This document shows, one piece after another, positions 41,226-48,976 of a DNA stretch of 64,000 bases. The notes under the pieces were generated by a model. The model had not been told where the DNA came from, searched no databases, and saw nothing but the letters and a program-made list of their open reading frames with translations. The translations under genes were made by a program, and so were the position numbers. Numbering within the stretch: position 1 is the first letter of the stretch; the number at the start of each line of letters is the position of its first letter. The stretch spans positions 1-64,000 of the forward strand of contig NZ_JAEQMY010000008.1 of the NCBI RefSeq assembly GCF_016743775.1, given 5' to 3'. Source of the DNA: Microvirga aerilata (GTDB taxonomy: Bacteria > Pseudomonadota > Alphaproteobacteria > Rhizobiales > Beijerinckiaceae).

Positions 41226-41489
41226 GAAGCTACCTCTACATGTTTATGAAGGAAATTCTGGTCTGCTGATGCCAGTTCCAGCCAGCCGTCCACCTTCAGC
41301 AAATCAGAGCACACGAACGCGTGTAGGCTCCTCCATGAGCTTAGAAAGAGCTTGCGTCGGACATGGCCGACATCTCGTCCGCACGTTTGCCGCAATAGTA
41401 CCGCTACTTCGCAAGACAGAGACCCTGAAGAAGGGCAAGAACATAGGGGCACTCACCGGCATATCCGTGCCGCCAGCAAGAGTGTTTCG

Positions 41490-41696
41490 ATGCAATCCGC
41501 GCTCCGGACTGACGCACCAACAGTCACGTTTCCTCTCCCCGCCGACACTACCCTGAACCAGTCGCTGGACGCCTGTGACCTTCAGCAGCTTGGAGAGCGA
41601 CTGCGGGTCGCCTACGGATCGGTCGAGACTTCCCTCCCGGCTCTCTTGGCCGATCTTGTGGAGCGACTCGCGCGACGGGAGCAGTCCAGGGAGTAG
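41490..41696 (+). CDS. Small NepR-like helical protein
   Basis: 68 residues from the ATG at 41490. The segment LQQLGERLRVAYGSVETSLP, then ALLADLVERLARREQ, fits the NepR pattern L-G-x-x-L-R-x-x-Y-x-x-V...L-P-x-x-L-x-x-L. The N-terminal part is unstructured. No sigma factor is adjacent, and the ribosome site is weak. It could be a third anti-sigma or a protein with a similar helix pair. Moderate to low certainty. Confidence 0.4.
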   Translation: MQSALRTDAPTVTFPLPADTTLNQSLDACDLQQLGERLRVAYGSVETSLPALLADLVERLARREQSRE

Positions 41697-41777
41697 GTTG
41701 AGCACCTGATCGATTTCTCAGATTGTAGACCCAATTCATTGTCATCTCCTGCTTTATGCGGGAAAAGGGATCAAGCC

Positions 41778-41915
41778 ATGGCCGGTAAAGCTCGTGTGAG
41801 ACCATCGTTTAAGAAGCACACTCGCCGCTACAGGGAGGTGATTGCCCCGGCCAAGACCCTCGAAGGGCAAAAGAAACTCACCAAGAAACGCCGCTACGCC
41901 AACCGCCACGGTTAA
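41778..41915 (+). CDS. Small highly basic protein
   Basis: 45 residues, MAGKARVRPSFKKHTRRYRE then a Lys/Arg-rich end KKLTKKRRYANRHG. GGAAAAGGGA precedes the ATG. About 40% of residues are Lys, Arg or His, suggesting nucleic-acid or ribosome binding. It lies 81 bases after the NepR-like gene on the same strand. No named homologue is recognised. Confidence 0.45.
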   Translation: MAGKARVRPSFKKHTRRYREVIAPAKTLEGQKKLTKKRRYANRHG

Positions 41916-41986
41916 CGCTGAACGCAGGTCCATCATTTTGTCCCACAGCGGTGAAGTAGACCTTGCCTAAGTGAGCAGCCGGACCG

Positions 41987-42277
41987 TTAAACCCCTGGCA
42001 CAGCCCAAACATCCAGTTCGCCCGAGCCCTGGCGCAGCTTCTTTAGCTTGGCATATTGCGGTGAGTTCCAGACTGAACGGATCACCACCATCGAGGGAAA
42101 CTCGAACACAACCAGCCGCCGCCCATCATAGGAACCCTCCAAGACCTCCACCGGACCGCACCGGACGAGATAGCGGCCACCATGCTTCGCGAAAAGTTCG
42201 GCCACCTTCTGGCGGTACTCGGGCCAGCCCTCTTCGCGAGTGATCTTGATCCGAACAAGCAGGTAGGCGACGGGCAT
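41987..42277 (-). CDS. DUF1330 family protein
   Basis: 96 residues starting at the ATG at 42277, with GAAAGGGG upstream. The family pattern is plain: MPVAYLLVRIKITREEGWPE, FAKHGGRYLVRCGPVEVLEG, then RRLVVFEFPSMVVIRSVWNS. DUF1330 proteins are small dimeric alpha-beta-barrel (ferredoxin-like) proteins of unknown function. It lies 61 bases after the 42339 kinase-like gene on the same strand, so the two may be cotranscribed. Confidence 0.85.
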   Translation of the reverse strand: MPVAYLLVRIKITREEGWPEYRQKVAELFAKHGGRYLVRCGPVEVLEGSYDGRRLVVFEFPSMVVIRSVWNSPQYAKLKKLRQGSGELDVWAVPGV

Positions 42278-42338
42278 GGCTATCCCCTTTCTGGTGCTGC
42301 CATTCTCCGCTGAGGTTCACAAGATTGCGAAGCTGTCG

Positions 42339-42968
42339 TCACGAAGAGCAGGCAATGCTGTCCAACACACCAGCAATGATCTCCGAGGTGGCAGGGCGGC
42401 TGGCTTTGGGTTGGTCAGCGTGAGTTTCCCAAAACGACAGCACCCGGTCGATCTGTTCCATCGTTCCACACTCACCGATCAGGCACAGCACAGGACAGGG
42501 CAGATAGCCCAGCCATGCGGCATCAGCCCATAGTGTGCGTCCGCCGCTCAGGCCAGGATCGTATCCTGTGGCCCAGCGAAGAAACGCCTGATGCTGGTTG
42601 TACATCGCGCCACCAGGGTCGAGCGCCTCTCCAAACCGTGCCCGTTCACGTCGCTGGAGCCGAACCAGTCTGACCTCAGCGGGTACATACAGGAACACCA
42701 CCAGATCGAGGCGCGGGATTACTGCGTCGCCCCAGCCTGCCACAGACCCGGACAGCACCCATCGGTGCGCGGACGTTGTTGCCTCTGACAGGAGGTGTAA
42801 GCGCTCAGGCGTGGGCCGCTTTCTCTGGAAAGGTGGTGTGGTCGGAAGCCAGTGGAAATCGTCGCTGTCAAGGTGCTGACGCCCCAGCCGTCGCGCCAGT
42901 GCCCAGCCCAGCGTGGACGCCCCACAACCGGCTGCTCCGAAGATGTGAATGCGCTCCAAAGGTCGCAT
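42339..42968 (-). CDS. P-loop nucleotide kinase, adenylate kinase-like
   Basis: 209 residues. The Walker A motif is IFGAAGCGASTLGWALARRL (Gly-x4-Gly-x-Ser-Thr at about 11-19). DSDDFHWLPTTPPFQ follows as in the small kinases annotated as topology-modulation or AAA family ATPases. RRERARFGEALDPGG probably forms the lid. It may phosphorylate a nucleoside or another small molecule. DUF1330 follows on the same strand. Confidence 0.75.
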   Translation of the reverse strand: MRPLERIHIFGAAGCGASTLGWALARRLGRQHLDSDDFHWLPTTPPFQRKRPTPERLHLLSEATTSAHRWVLSGSVAGWGDAVIPRLDLVVFLYVPAEVRLVRLQRRERARFGEALDPGGAMYNQHQAFLRWATGYDPGLSGGRTLWADAAWLGYLPCPVLCLIGECGTMEQIDRVLSFWETHADQPKASRPATSEIIAGVLDSIACSS

Positions 42969-43162
42969 CGCTCACCTCAGCAAGCCCAGACATTGGTGGA
43001 ACCGCCGCAGCACTGGGCTGAACGGCATCCGCATCTGACCGTCACGTCATCTGGCACAAGCCTAAGGTTTGTGCAGAGGGCAAAGACAAAATCTTGCTCT
43101 GTTGGTGTCCTACCTGGAAGAGCGGTGTCTCAGAACGATGAGCATTAACGGAGGCTGGTGCG

Positions 43163-43330
43163 ATGCTGAAACCCTTCTCGCGATATCTGAAGGCTGTCGA
43201 GGAAAACCTGCCCTCTGAGCACCACCCGCTTCTGCGAAAAAGCCTCTATCTGGCGATCCTGGACTGGTACACTGATGGGGTCGATCCGAGAGAAGCCGCT
43301 TCTCGCATCAGCAATGCGGTCGGGGGATAG
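43163..43330 (+). CDS. Small helical protein
   Basis: 55 residues: MLKPFSRYLKAVEENLPSEH, then LLRKSLYLAILDWYTDGVD and PREAASRISNAVGG. GGAGG lies 7 bases before the ATG, which is the reason to call it. It has two or three predicted helices and no signal peptide. It is convergent with the PRC-barrel gene, 14 bases away. No family is recognised. Confidence 0.5.
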   Translation: MLKPFSRYLKAVEENLPSEHHPLLRKSLYLAILDWYTDGVDPREAASRISNAVGG

Positions 43331-43344
43331 GTTGCTCCAGCAAG

Positions 43345-43974
43345 TTAGCGAGCGTGTCTGAACTCGGGAACGGTCTGCAACTCATCCTTGGTGATGCTCA
43401 TCGTGAGAACTGCATGATCGGGAGACGAGCCACTCTTGGCAGTGGCCGCTTGTCCCAGCACTCCTGATGCGGCAGGAGCAGGTTCGTTACTGGGAGCCAC
43501 ATTCGAATTGGTAGGACTGTTTGGGCCTGCTGGTACTGCCGCTGTTCCCGTTGCTGCCGGTGAGGCCACTGTGCCGCCTCCGGGGCTGGGTCCCGCCAAT
43601 CCGGCTTCGCCCGTGGTTGTACCGATGGTCTTGACGCGTGGCTCGTTCACAAACTTGATTTGATCAAAAGGCACCGCGATGTTGCGTTCCCCAATGCCCA
43701 GATACCCGCCAACTCCAATCAGCACGGCCTGGACCGTGCCGCTGCTGTTGAAGATCAGGCTGGTGATGTCGCCGATCTTGTCGCCGTTGTTGCTGCTGTA
43801 GACAGCCAGCCCTTCCAGCTTGGAAGCCTGCCACTGGTCTGGCGGCAAGTGGGTTATCCACCCACCTGTATCAGTTTGCGCGGGAGGCGCTGTGGGCTGG
43901 CTCGGTTGCGCCAGAACCGGGACCGTAACTAAGGTTGCGCCAACGAAGGGTAGCAGGAGGTGGAGGATACGCAT
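43345..43974 (-). CDS. Periplasmic PRC-barrel protein
   Basis: About 209 residues from the ATG at 43974 (GGAGAG upstream). A signal peptide (LHLLLPFVGATLVTVPVLAQ) precedes a PRC-barrel domain at about 45-110: ASKLEGLAVYSSNNGDKIG, then AVLIGVGGYLGIGERNIAV. After a Gly/Pro/Ala-rich linker comes a second short strand segment HAVLTMSITKDELQTVPEF. Such proteins are common in Methylobacteriaceae and are often stress induced. The binding partner is unknown. Confidence 0.8.
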   Translation of the reverse strand: MRILHLLLPFVGATLVTVPVLAQPSQPTAPPAQTDTGGWITHLPPDQWQASKLEGLAVYSSNNGDKIGDITSLIFNSSGTVQAVLIGVGGYLGIGERNIAVPFDQIKFVNEPRVKTIGTTTGEAGLAGPSPGGGTVASPAATGTAAVPAGPNSPTNSNVAPSNEPAPAASGVLGQAATAKSGSSPDHAVLTMSITKDELQTVPEFRHAR

Positions 43975-44155
43975 GTTGCTCTCCAGAGGTCGCACCCGCA
44001 GCGCAGCGCTTGAGGAGCCGAGGCACAGCGGCAGAAATCCCCACTGCCCATGTCGCTCGCTGATATCCAGACCGCTCGCTTATTCCCAAGCTGTCACGCC
44101 ACAGATCATAGCCGCAGAACTGCCTCTGTTCCAGGGAGCAAGCCAGCCTATGCCC

Positions 44156-44455
44156 TTATGCAGTGCCGAGTTGAGCAAAGTTGTAGACGCCAAGTCCACT
44201 GACGAACAAACCCACAAGGCTTCTAAGCACCTTCTACGGCAGCACCCGCCTGAACCAGCCAGCAAACGAAGCGGCCAAAGCCCCCAAAGCCCCGCCGATG
44301 ATCAGGCCCAGAACCACCTATCCGTAGGTGGCAAGGTCCAGCATCATCACAATGGTCGCCGAGATCGCTGCGGTAACCAGGAATTCGGCAAGACTGACCG
44401 AGCCGATGCTGATCTTGGGTGTCGCACCTCGGGCGATCAGGGTCGAGTTGCCGAT
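44156..44455 (-). pseudogene. C-terminal relic of a TauE/SafE membrane permease
   Basis: The minus strand reads GNSTLIARGATPKISIGSVS, LAEFLVTAAISATIVM and LDLATYG, then a stop, VVLGLIIGGALGALAASFAG, another stop after RVLP, and VGLFVSGLGVYNFAQLGTA. The order of motifs and helices is that of the last third of a TauE/SafE sulfite-exporter-like protein. Two in-frame stops (near 44325 and 44241) and the missing N terminus show that it is dead. Confidence 0.65.
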
Positions 44456-44474
44456 GGGACCCCAGCCCCTGCCA

Positions 44475-44520
44475 ACTGTCTGGCCCCGTCCAGTGATAGT
44501 GTCCTTCTTGCCCTGGACGG
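44475..44520 (-). pseudogene. Short scrap resembling PhaZ
   Basis: The minus strand encodes TVQGKKDTITGRGQTVG, very like TVEGENDDITGRGQTVA in the PhaZ encoded at 39287-40552. It is inserted between the end of ihfB and the TauE/SafE relic. It is too short to be more than a fossil. Confidence 0.4.
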
Positions 44521-44522
44521 TA

Positions 44523-44843
44523 TCAGACCCCAGCGGTGGATCGCCTTGTCGCCCGACCTGGTGACGTAGGATTAAGGCGGCGGCGCATCTCCTTGCCCGT
44601 TTTAAAGGTCGGGACAGCTTTCTCGGACACTGCAACGAGATCACCTGTCCTTGGGTTACGGCCAGTGCGAGCACCACGCTTCTTCACCGTGAACGTGCCA
44701 AAGCCACGAATCTCAACCCGATCCCCTTGGGCGAGCGCATGGCCGATGGTGCCGAGGATCGCATTCACAATCTTGTCGATGTCACGCGAATACAAATGCG
44801 GGTTCTGCTCAGTAAGCTTCTGGACCAGTTCGGACTTGATCAT
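44523..44843 (-). CDS. ihfB: Integration host factor beta subunit
   Basis: About 106 residues from the ATG at 44843; the frame runs to 44897 but homology begins at [20 protein letters not shown]. The DNA-binding arm [19 protein letters not shown] is intact, as is [18 protein letters not shown] bends DNA at recombination sites and promoters, so it suits a region with two integrases and a resolvase. The last about 14 residues ([14 protein letters not shown]) run into the pseudogene debris downstream, so the native tail may have been replaced. Confidence 0.85.
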   Translation of the reverse strand: MIKSELVQKLTEQNPHLYSRDIDKIVNAILGTIGHALAQGDRVEIRGFGTFTVKKRGARTGRNPRTGDLVAVSEKAVPTFKTGKEMRRRLNPTSPGRATRRSTAGV

Positions 44844-45173
44844 GTGTGGCGTAGGTCTTTGTTCTGGTGTCACTTTTGGAAATGCTGCCAGAGCCATATG
44901 GGGCGGTCAAGGAATGGGCTCCTTTCCGGTACGTTTAGCGCAAACCATCCGAGGATATCCCGCAAAGTTGCCTCGATGGGTACGCCTCTCAGCCGTTCGG
45001 TTCAGCCATGAGACCGCAACTCGGTTCGCCTTCAGGGGCTTGGTATCATCCCCACGCGAGGGTGTGCTGGCGTGGGGTCGATCATGCTGTGGTCCGCTGC
45101 GAGACAGTCTGGTGTTCGTGATGTCTCGCCAGGTGTAGAATGCCCTCAAGAACAAAAATCAGGGAGGCTTACT
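44844..45173. other. Intergenic stretch upstream of ihfB and of the 45174 gene
   Basis: No gene is supported. An 8-bp inverted repeat, CCCCACGC...GCGTGGGG, lies near 45050-45077 without a T tract. The promoters of the two divergent genes must be here. Confidence 0.4.
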
Positions 45174-45470
45174 ATGTCACGCATCCCGGTAAACAAAACA
45201 GCCGCCCTGTCGCAATCTGATTGCGGCGCTCTGACCACAGAGACACAGCGGGTGCTGGCTGTGCTGTCCGAAGTTGAAGCCTGCTATGAGAGTGATCGCG
45301 AATGCCTCAAGGGCTGGTCTGGTCCTGAGGCAATCAAGGTGCGCCTCGTTGAGCATCTTGACGCTCACCATGCTCAAGAGCGCGAGCCTCTTGTCCAGCG
45401 TCTCGCTGATTTGCATCAGCAGATCACCACGGCGTCGATGATTCAGCGCCTGCGAAGTTTGCAGCACTGA
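45174..45470 (+). CDS. RHxxRRxPY-family small helical protein (copy 4)
   Basis: 98 residues from the ATG at 45174 (AGGGAGG upstream). The core is ETQRVLAVLSEVEACYESDR, LKGWSGPEAIKVRLVEHLD and HHAQEREPLVQRLADLHQQ. It keeps the His and Arg-x-Pro spacing, although Tyr is Leu here. GPEAIK links it with the copy at 38934. It contains two Cys residues (DCGALT, CYESDR). The function is unknown. Confidence 0.6.
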   Translation: MSRIPVNKTAALSQSDCGALTTETQRVLAVLSEVEACYESDRECLKGWSGPEAIKVRLVEHLDAHHAQEREPLVQRLADLHQQITTASMIQRLRSLQH

Positions 45471-45518
45471 GGGGCCAAGGTTGGCAAAAGCTCTGTGGAA
45501 GGCGAGACCATCTCGTGG

Positions 45519-46121
45519 TTACCGCCTGCGCTGCTCGTCCCGATAGGGAGCATAGCCCCGGTTGGTTCTGCCGTAATCCGGGACGTGTTCGTCCCGGCCT
45601 TGCCGCTGACCATGGATCATCCGGGCCAGGACATACCCGATGGCTCCTGCCACAAGGAGCGAGAGCAACGGGTTCTCGGCCATGCGGTGGGTTACGGCTC
45701 GCTGGCCCTCGCGAACATACTGCTCGGCCTGCGGGTACTGTTCTCGTGCTTGACGGGCGTATTGCTCACCTCGTTTGTACACATTCCCGGCGGCTTCAGC
45801 AGCACTTCCGGCGACATCGTTGAGCACCTCGCGTACCCGATCCAGAACCTGCTCGGCTGAGCCCTGCTCCGGTTCGCCCTGCTGGTTATCCGCCGCTAAG
45901 GAATGGGCTTCCTGCTCAGGGCGGTCAGGCTCAGGGCCTTTGGTGATGGTGACGGAGACCGGATCGCTGGTAGGGAAGGTCTCCTCAATGGCATGGTCAA
46001 GCCTGGAATCGAGGTTCTCCTGTGAGTTCTCAGGCAGCTTACTGTCTGGGGGACACTCCGCAGACTTGCGATCCGCCCCATCAGGAGTGGATTGGCCGCT
46101 AACACCGGGTGTGTTCATCAT
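45519..46121 (-). CDS. Membrane-anchored DUF883-like stress protein
   Basis: About 200 residues from the ATG at 46121 (GGAGGG upstream). A long charged N terminus (LDHAIEETFPTSDPVSVTIT) is followed by an amphipathic helix region (VREVLNDVAGSAAEAAGNVY, YARQAREQYPQAEQYVREG) and one C-terminal membrane helix NPLLSLLVAGAIGYVLARMI. The amphipathic helices plus a C-terminal GAxGYxLA helix resemble DUF883/ElaB ribosome-associated membrane proteins. The ETFPTSDPVS motif occurs in many small Rhizobiales stress proteins. Confidence 0.7.
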   Translation of the reverse strand: MMNTPGVSGQSTPDGADRKSAECPPDSKLPENSQENLDSRLDHAIEETFPTSDPVSVTITKGPEPDRPEQEAHSLAADNQQGEPEQGSAEQVLDRVREVLNDVAGSAAEAAGNVYKRGEQYARQAREQYPQAEQYVREGQRAVTHRMAENPLLSLLVAGAIGYVLARMIHGQRQGRDEHVPDYGRTNRGYAPYRDEQRRR

Positions 46122-46183
46122 AGGAACCCTCCAGAAAACGCAGAGCACGTCTTTCGCCAGCCTGCGCCATTTATAATGCTAAG

Positions 46184-46273
46184 CCTTGGAGCCCTGTTCC
46201 GGGAACTCTTAACCTATGTAAAGAGCTTGGCCGTAGGTCGATCAGGGCGATACCGAGGTAGCATCGCCCTTTT
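46184..46273 (+). ncRNA. Possible small RNA with terminator-like hairpin
   Basis: A TATAAT box (46172-46177) precedes about 90 bases with no gene. The segment contains GTTCC/GGAAC (near 46196-46206) and ends in a hairpin GGGCGAT (46245-46251) / ATCGCCC (46263-46269) followed by TTTT. The -35 region is weak. The remaining part of 46122-46489 holds nothing else that I can support. Confidence 0.3.
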
Positions 46274-46489
46274 GGAGCGGACCCGCCTCGAAGGAGCCGC
46301 CAGTGAGTGCAATGGAAAGATACTCCGTAGCTATGGGCACAACTACGGCATGAACAAAGTTGCTGAACGGCAGAAAAACTTAATATGGATTAATAAAACC
46401 CGCTCGCTCTGTTGGCTACCCGACTGACAAAGCAGACCTTTGGCAGCATGGTCGCCTGCGCTGTACGACAAGATACAGGAAGGAAAGCT

Positions 46490-46774
46490 ATGGCCGATGA
46501 CAAACCTCGTTCCGCACAATCTGCCCAGCAGGTGGCTCAGCCGAGGCTGTACTCTCCAGAGCTTCAGCCTTTGCTCCAGTCGCTCCTGGCGACGTTGGCT
46601 GACATCGACTTTGAACATGAGCGCGAGCGCGACACGATCAGCACCCGAACAACGGATATGAACCTCAAGATACGCTTGCTGGAGAAGCTCAGAGAACGCC
46701 ATCGCGAGCGGCGCGAGCCTTACATCCAGCAACTCGCCATCCTGCAAGAGCGCATCCGCCAAGCGTGGCAGTAG
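46490..46774 (+). CDS. RHxxRRxPY-family small helical protein (copy 5, best representative)
   Basis: 94 residues from the ATG at 46490, with AGGAAGG upstream. After a polar N terminus the core reads SPELQPLLQSLLATLADIDF, EHERERDTISTRT and LEKLRERHRERREPYIQQL. It is closest to the copies at 22237 and 52835. It is all-alpha, highly charged and without cysteine or a signal. The next gene (46805) starts 31 bases after its stop and is probably cotranscribed. Confidence 0.7.
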   Translation: MADDKPRSAQSAQQVAQPRLYSPELQPLLQSLLATLADIDFEHERERDTISTRTTDMNLKIRLLEKLRERHRERREPYIQQLAILQERIRQAWQ

Positions 46775-46804
46775 GTAAGTACATCCTTTGCAGGGCAAAG
46801 CACC

Positions 46805-47224
46805 ATGACCAATAAGGAAATCGAGGTCGTTGCCGAGGAACTGGCCAAGAGCGGTGGCACCTCCTGGTATCCAGGGCGTGTGCAGGGACCACTCATGCGA
46901 GTGGTGACAGACCACTACCATGAACAAGCCCGTGTGGTCATTGCAGCCCTGGATCATCTCAGGACGGGTGGAGGCTCCTCTCGAACGCTGGACGCGCGGA
47001 GAATGGGACCACCGGAAACATTCCATCGCAATTCGGCCAGTGATGTTCGACCCGGCGCGACCATCATCTATCGTCCCTCAGGAGAACAACGGACATGCCC
47101 GTGCCGCATCGTAGAAATCCAGGGTGACCGCGCCTATTTGGCACCCATTCTCAGGACATGCGTGGGATGGGTGTTGACGGAACGGCTTGAGCCATCACCC
47201 GATGAACAGACCTCTGACAGCTAA
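46805..47224 (+). CDS. Unknown protein with small beta domain
   Basis: 139 residues. The N-terminal half is helical (NKEIEVVAEELAKSGGTSWY, then VVIAALDHLRTGG). The C-terminal half looks like an SH3-like beta barrel (VRPGATIIYRPSGEQRTCP, CRIVEIQGDRAYLAPI). It is in an apparent operon with the helical family gene at 46490. The 3' end runs 8 bases into the HAD fragment. No family is recognised. Confidence 0.5.
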   Translation: MTNKEIEVVAEELAKSGGTSWYPGRVQGPLMRVVTDHYHEQARVVIAALDHLRTGGGSSRTLDARRMGPPETFHRNSASDVRPGATIIYRPSGEQRTCPCRIVEIQGDRAYLAPILRTCVGWVLTERLEPSPDEQTSDS

Positions 47225-47468
47225 GAACAACGCGCGGGTTCTGGGGAAATACGGCGTAACCCCGGATGAGTTCCTGATGGTTGGGAACTCTGTGCGCACT
47301 GATATGCTGCCGGTGATCGCGTTCGACGGCAGGGCAGTTCACGTCCCCTGCGACACCATCTGGGAACATGAGCATGTTGAGAGACCTCCCCATAGGGCTG
47401 GGACAGTTGGAAGGTTGTTTGACCTTCTGAAGTCTGAGCCCACTCCTGACGAGGGCGACCAGACCTAA
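47217..47468 (+). pseudogene. C-terminal fragment of a HAD hydrolase gene
   Basis: About 80 codons beginning KNNARVLGKYGVTPDEFLMV match the last third of the intact HAD hydrolase at 20531-21250 (KYGVSPDEFLMVGNSVRSD, GRAVHVPYEITWEHEHVE). The nucleophile Asp, cap and motif II are missing. It begins exactly where the upstream gene ends, a sign of insertion or deletion at that point. It cannot be an enzyme. Confidence 0.75.
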
Positions 47469-47502
47469 GTGCCGATGAACCTCGCCTCCGGGGGCCTCTC
47501 GT

Positions 47503-48237
47503 CTACAAGAACAGGGTCATGGGCTCCTGCATCGCAGCCTGCATCACCTCATCAGGTCCGATCTCGTGGCGGCTCTTCATCTGCAACAACTCGGCAAGTT
47601 GCAGACGGGCGCGATTAACCCGGCTCTTGATGGTACCCACAGCAACACCTTGGAGCATCGCCACTTCCTCGTAGGTCAAGCCCTCCCCACCCACCAGCAG
47701 AAGAGCCTCGCGGTGGCTGCGAGGCAGGTGTGCGAGAGCCAAGCGAAGCTCGCTCGTTGCCAGAGCCGCTTCCTGCTCCGGGGGCACCTTGAGACGGGCT
47801 GCATGAACGCCGGTGGGGTCCTCGACCTCATGTCTGCGCTTCCGGTGCTCGGTGTAGAAGGCGTGGCGCAGGATCGTGAACAGCCATGCGCCCAGATTGC
47901 TGCCGCGCTCGAAGTGGTCGATGTTGGCCCAGGCGCGAAGGAAGGTGTCCTGCACCATATCATCAACCCTGGTGGGATCATTGGTCAGGGAGAACGCGAA
48001 AGCCCGAAGGTTCGGCAGCAGATCAAGCATCTGGTCCCGCAAGGTGGCATCAACACGACTGACGCTGATTGATCGCGTGGGCGAACGGACTCGGCGGGTT
48101 CTGCGGACAAGAGCAACCTGTCGCTCGTGAGACAGCGGATGCAGATGCCGTAAGCGCCTCAGCCGGTCCCACGCAAGCTGGTTGCAGACCGTGCTTTGCT
48201 GAGCCGGGGGATGGTGACTGTGAGCGTTCCGCGCCAT
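47503..48237 (-). CDS. Second EcfG-like sigma factor with N-terminal extension
   Basis: Homology to EcfG starts at TLRDQMLDLLPNLRAFAFSL (codon about 66) and runs through region 2 (DDMVQDTFLRAWANIDHFER) and region 4 (YEEVAMLQGVAVGTIKSRVN). That core is about 60% similar to the sigma factor at 35102. The frame continues upstream to an ATG at 48237 that has GGTGGAG at a good distance, giving an Arg/His-rich extension of about 65 residues; no good start lies nearer the core. No NepR gene is adjacent, unlike the first ecfG. Confidence 0.8.
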   Translation of the reverse strand: MARNAHSHHPPAQQSTVCNQLAWDRLRRLRHLHPLSHERQVALVRRTRRVRSPTRSISVSRVDATLRDQMLDLLPNLRAFAFSLTNDPTRVDDMVQDTFLRAWANIDHFERGSNLGAWLFTILRHAFYTEHRKRRHEVEDPTGVHAARLKVPPEQEAALATSELRLALAHLPRSHREALLLVGGEGLTYEEVAMLQGVAVGTIKSRVNRARLQLAELLQMKSRHEIGPDEVMQAAMQEPMTLFL

Positions 48238-48460
48238 GGCTGTGCTCCACCTTGGCTACAGGCTCAACATACACCTACAGTTGCTCGTCAGCCAGCCTGT
48301 TCAATCGGAACAGATGGAGCCTGCGGACGGCTTGCGCTCCCGCTGGGCAAGCGCAGCGGTAATTTCCTGAACCCACCCGGAAACGTCAATTGGCCCACCT
48401 AACATCAGGCTGATACTGCTGAGTGATGTGGAGCGGCATCGTGATGAGGGCGCTTGCAAA

Positions 48461-48488
48461 AGGAACGGGACATTAGGAACGGGACATT
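48461..48488. repeat. Tandem 14-bp repeat at the hfq start
   Basis: AGGAACGGGACATT occurs at 48461-48474 and again directly at 48475-48488. Each copy holds a possible ribosome site (AGGAACGGGA) followed by ATT or, in the second copy, by the TTG start. The duplication places two Shine-Dalgarno-like sequences before hfq. Confidence 0.7.
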
Positions 48489-48729
48489 GGCCGCGCAAAG
48501 CACCTCAGCCCTCCAGGACACATTCCTGAAGCACCTCCGGGACAACAGAGTTGAAGTCACCATCTTTCTGGTGACCGGAGTTAGGCTCCAGGGCTGGATC
48601 AAACGTTTCGACAACTTCATGGTCCTGCTTGTGCGAGGCAATAGCTCACAGGTGGTCTACAAGCATGCCATCTCGGCAATCTATCCAGCAGAGCCAGTCC
48701 AATTGTTTGACCCTGAAGCCGAGACTTAG
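48487..48729 (+). CDS. hfq: Hfq-like RNA chaperone
   Basis: About 80 residues from a TTG at 48487 (an upstream TTG at 48454 is possible). The Sm1 motif is ALQDTFLKHLRDNRVEVTIF then VTGVRLQGWIKRFDNFMVLL, and the Sm2 motif is YKHAISAIYP, the hallmark of Hfq. It keeps the Gln of LQDTFL and the Y-K-H of the uridine pocket. RQ-loop residues differ from typical alphaproteobacterial Hfq (GWIKRFDNF). It is probably a second, accessory Hfq that helps sRNAs pair with mRNAs. Confidence 0.85.
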   Translation: MAAQSTSALQDTFLKHLRDNRVEVTIFLVTGVRLQGWIKRFDNFMVLLVRGNSSQVVYKHAISAIYPAEPVQLFDPEAET

Positions 48730-48976
48730 CACGACCTAAACGCAAGCTGTGTCGGCGCTGGAGGGTGGACGAGTAACCTTCGATCAGTTGTGTCGAGCCT
48801 CTTTAAACATTCAATTGGATAGGCGTAACGGTTCCGGGGGTAACAAGGACACAGGCGGAAATCAGCCGATGATCTTATGACCCTCTCCTTGGCAATTCTG
48901 CTGCGGGAGGAGAATGCTTGTCCCGCCTCGGTCCTATGTAAGATTCTGGAGTGAGCCTCCAGAGGAGTGATCTATC

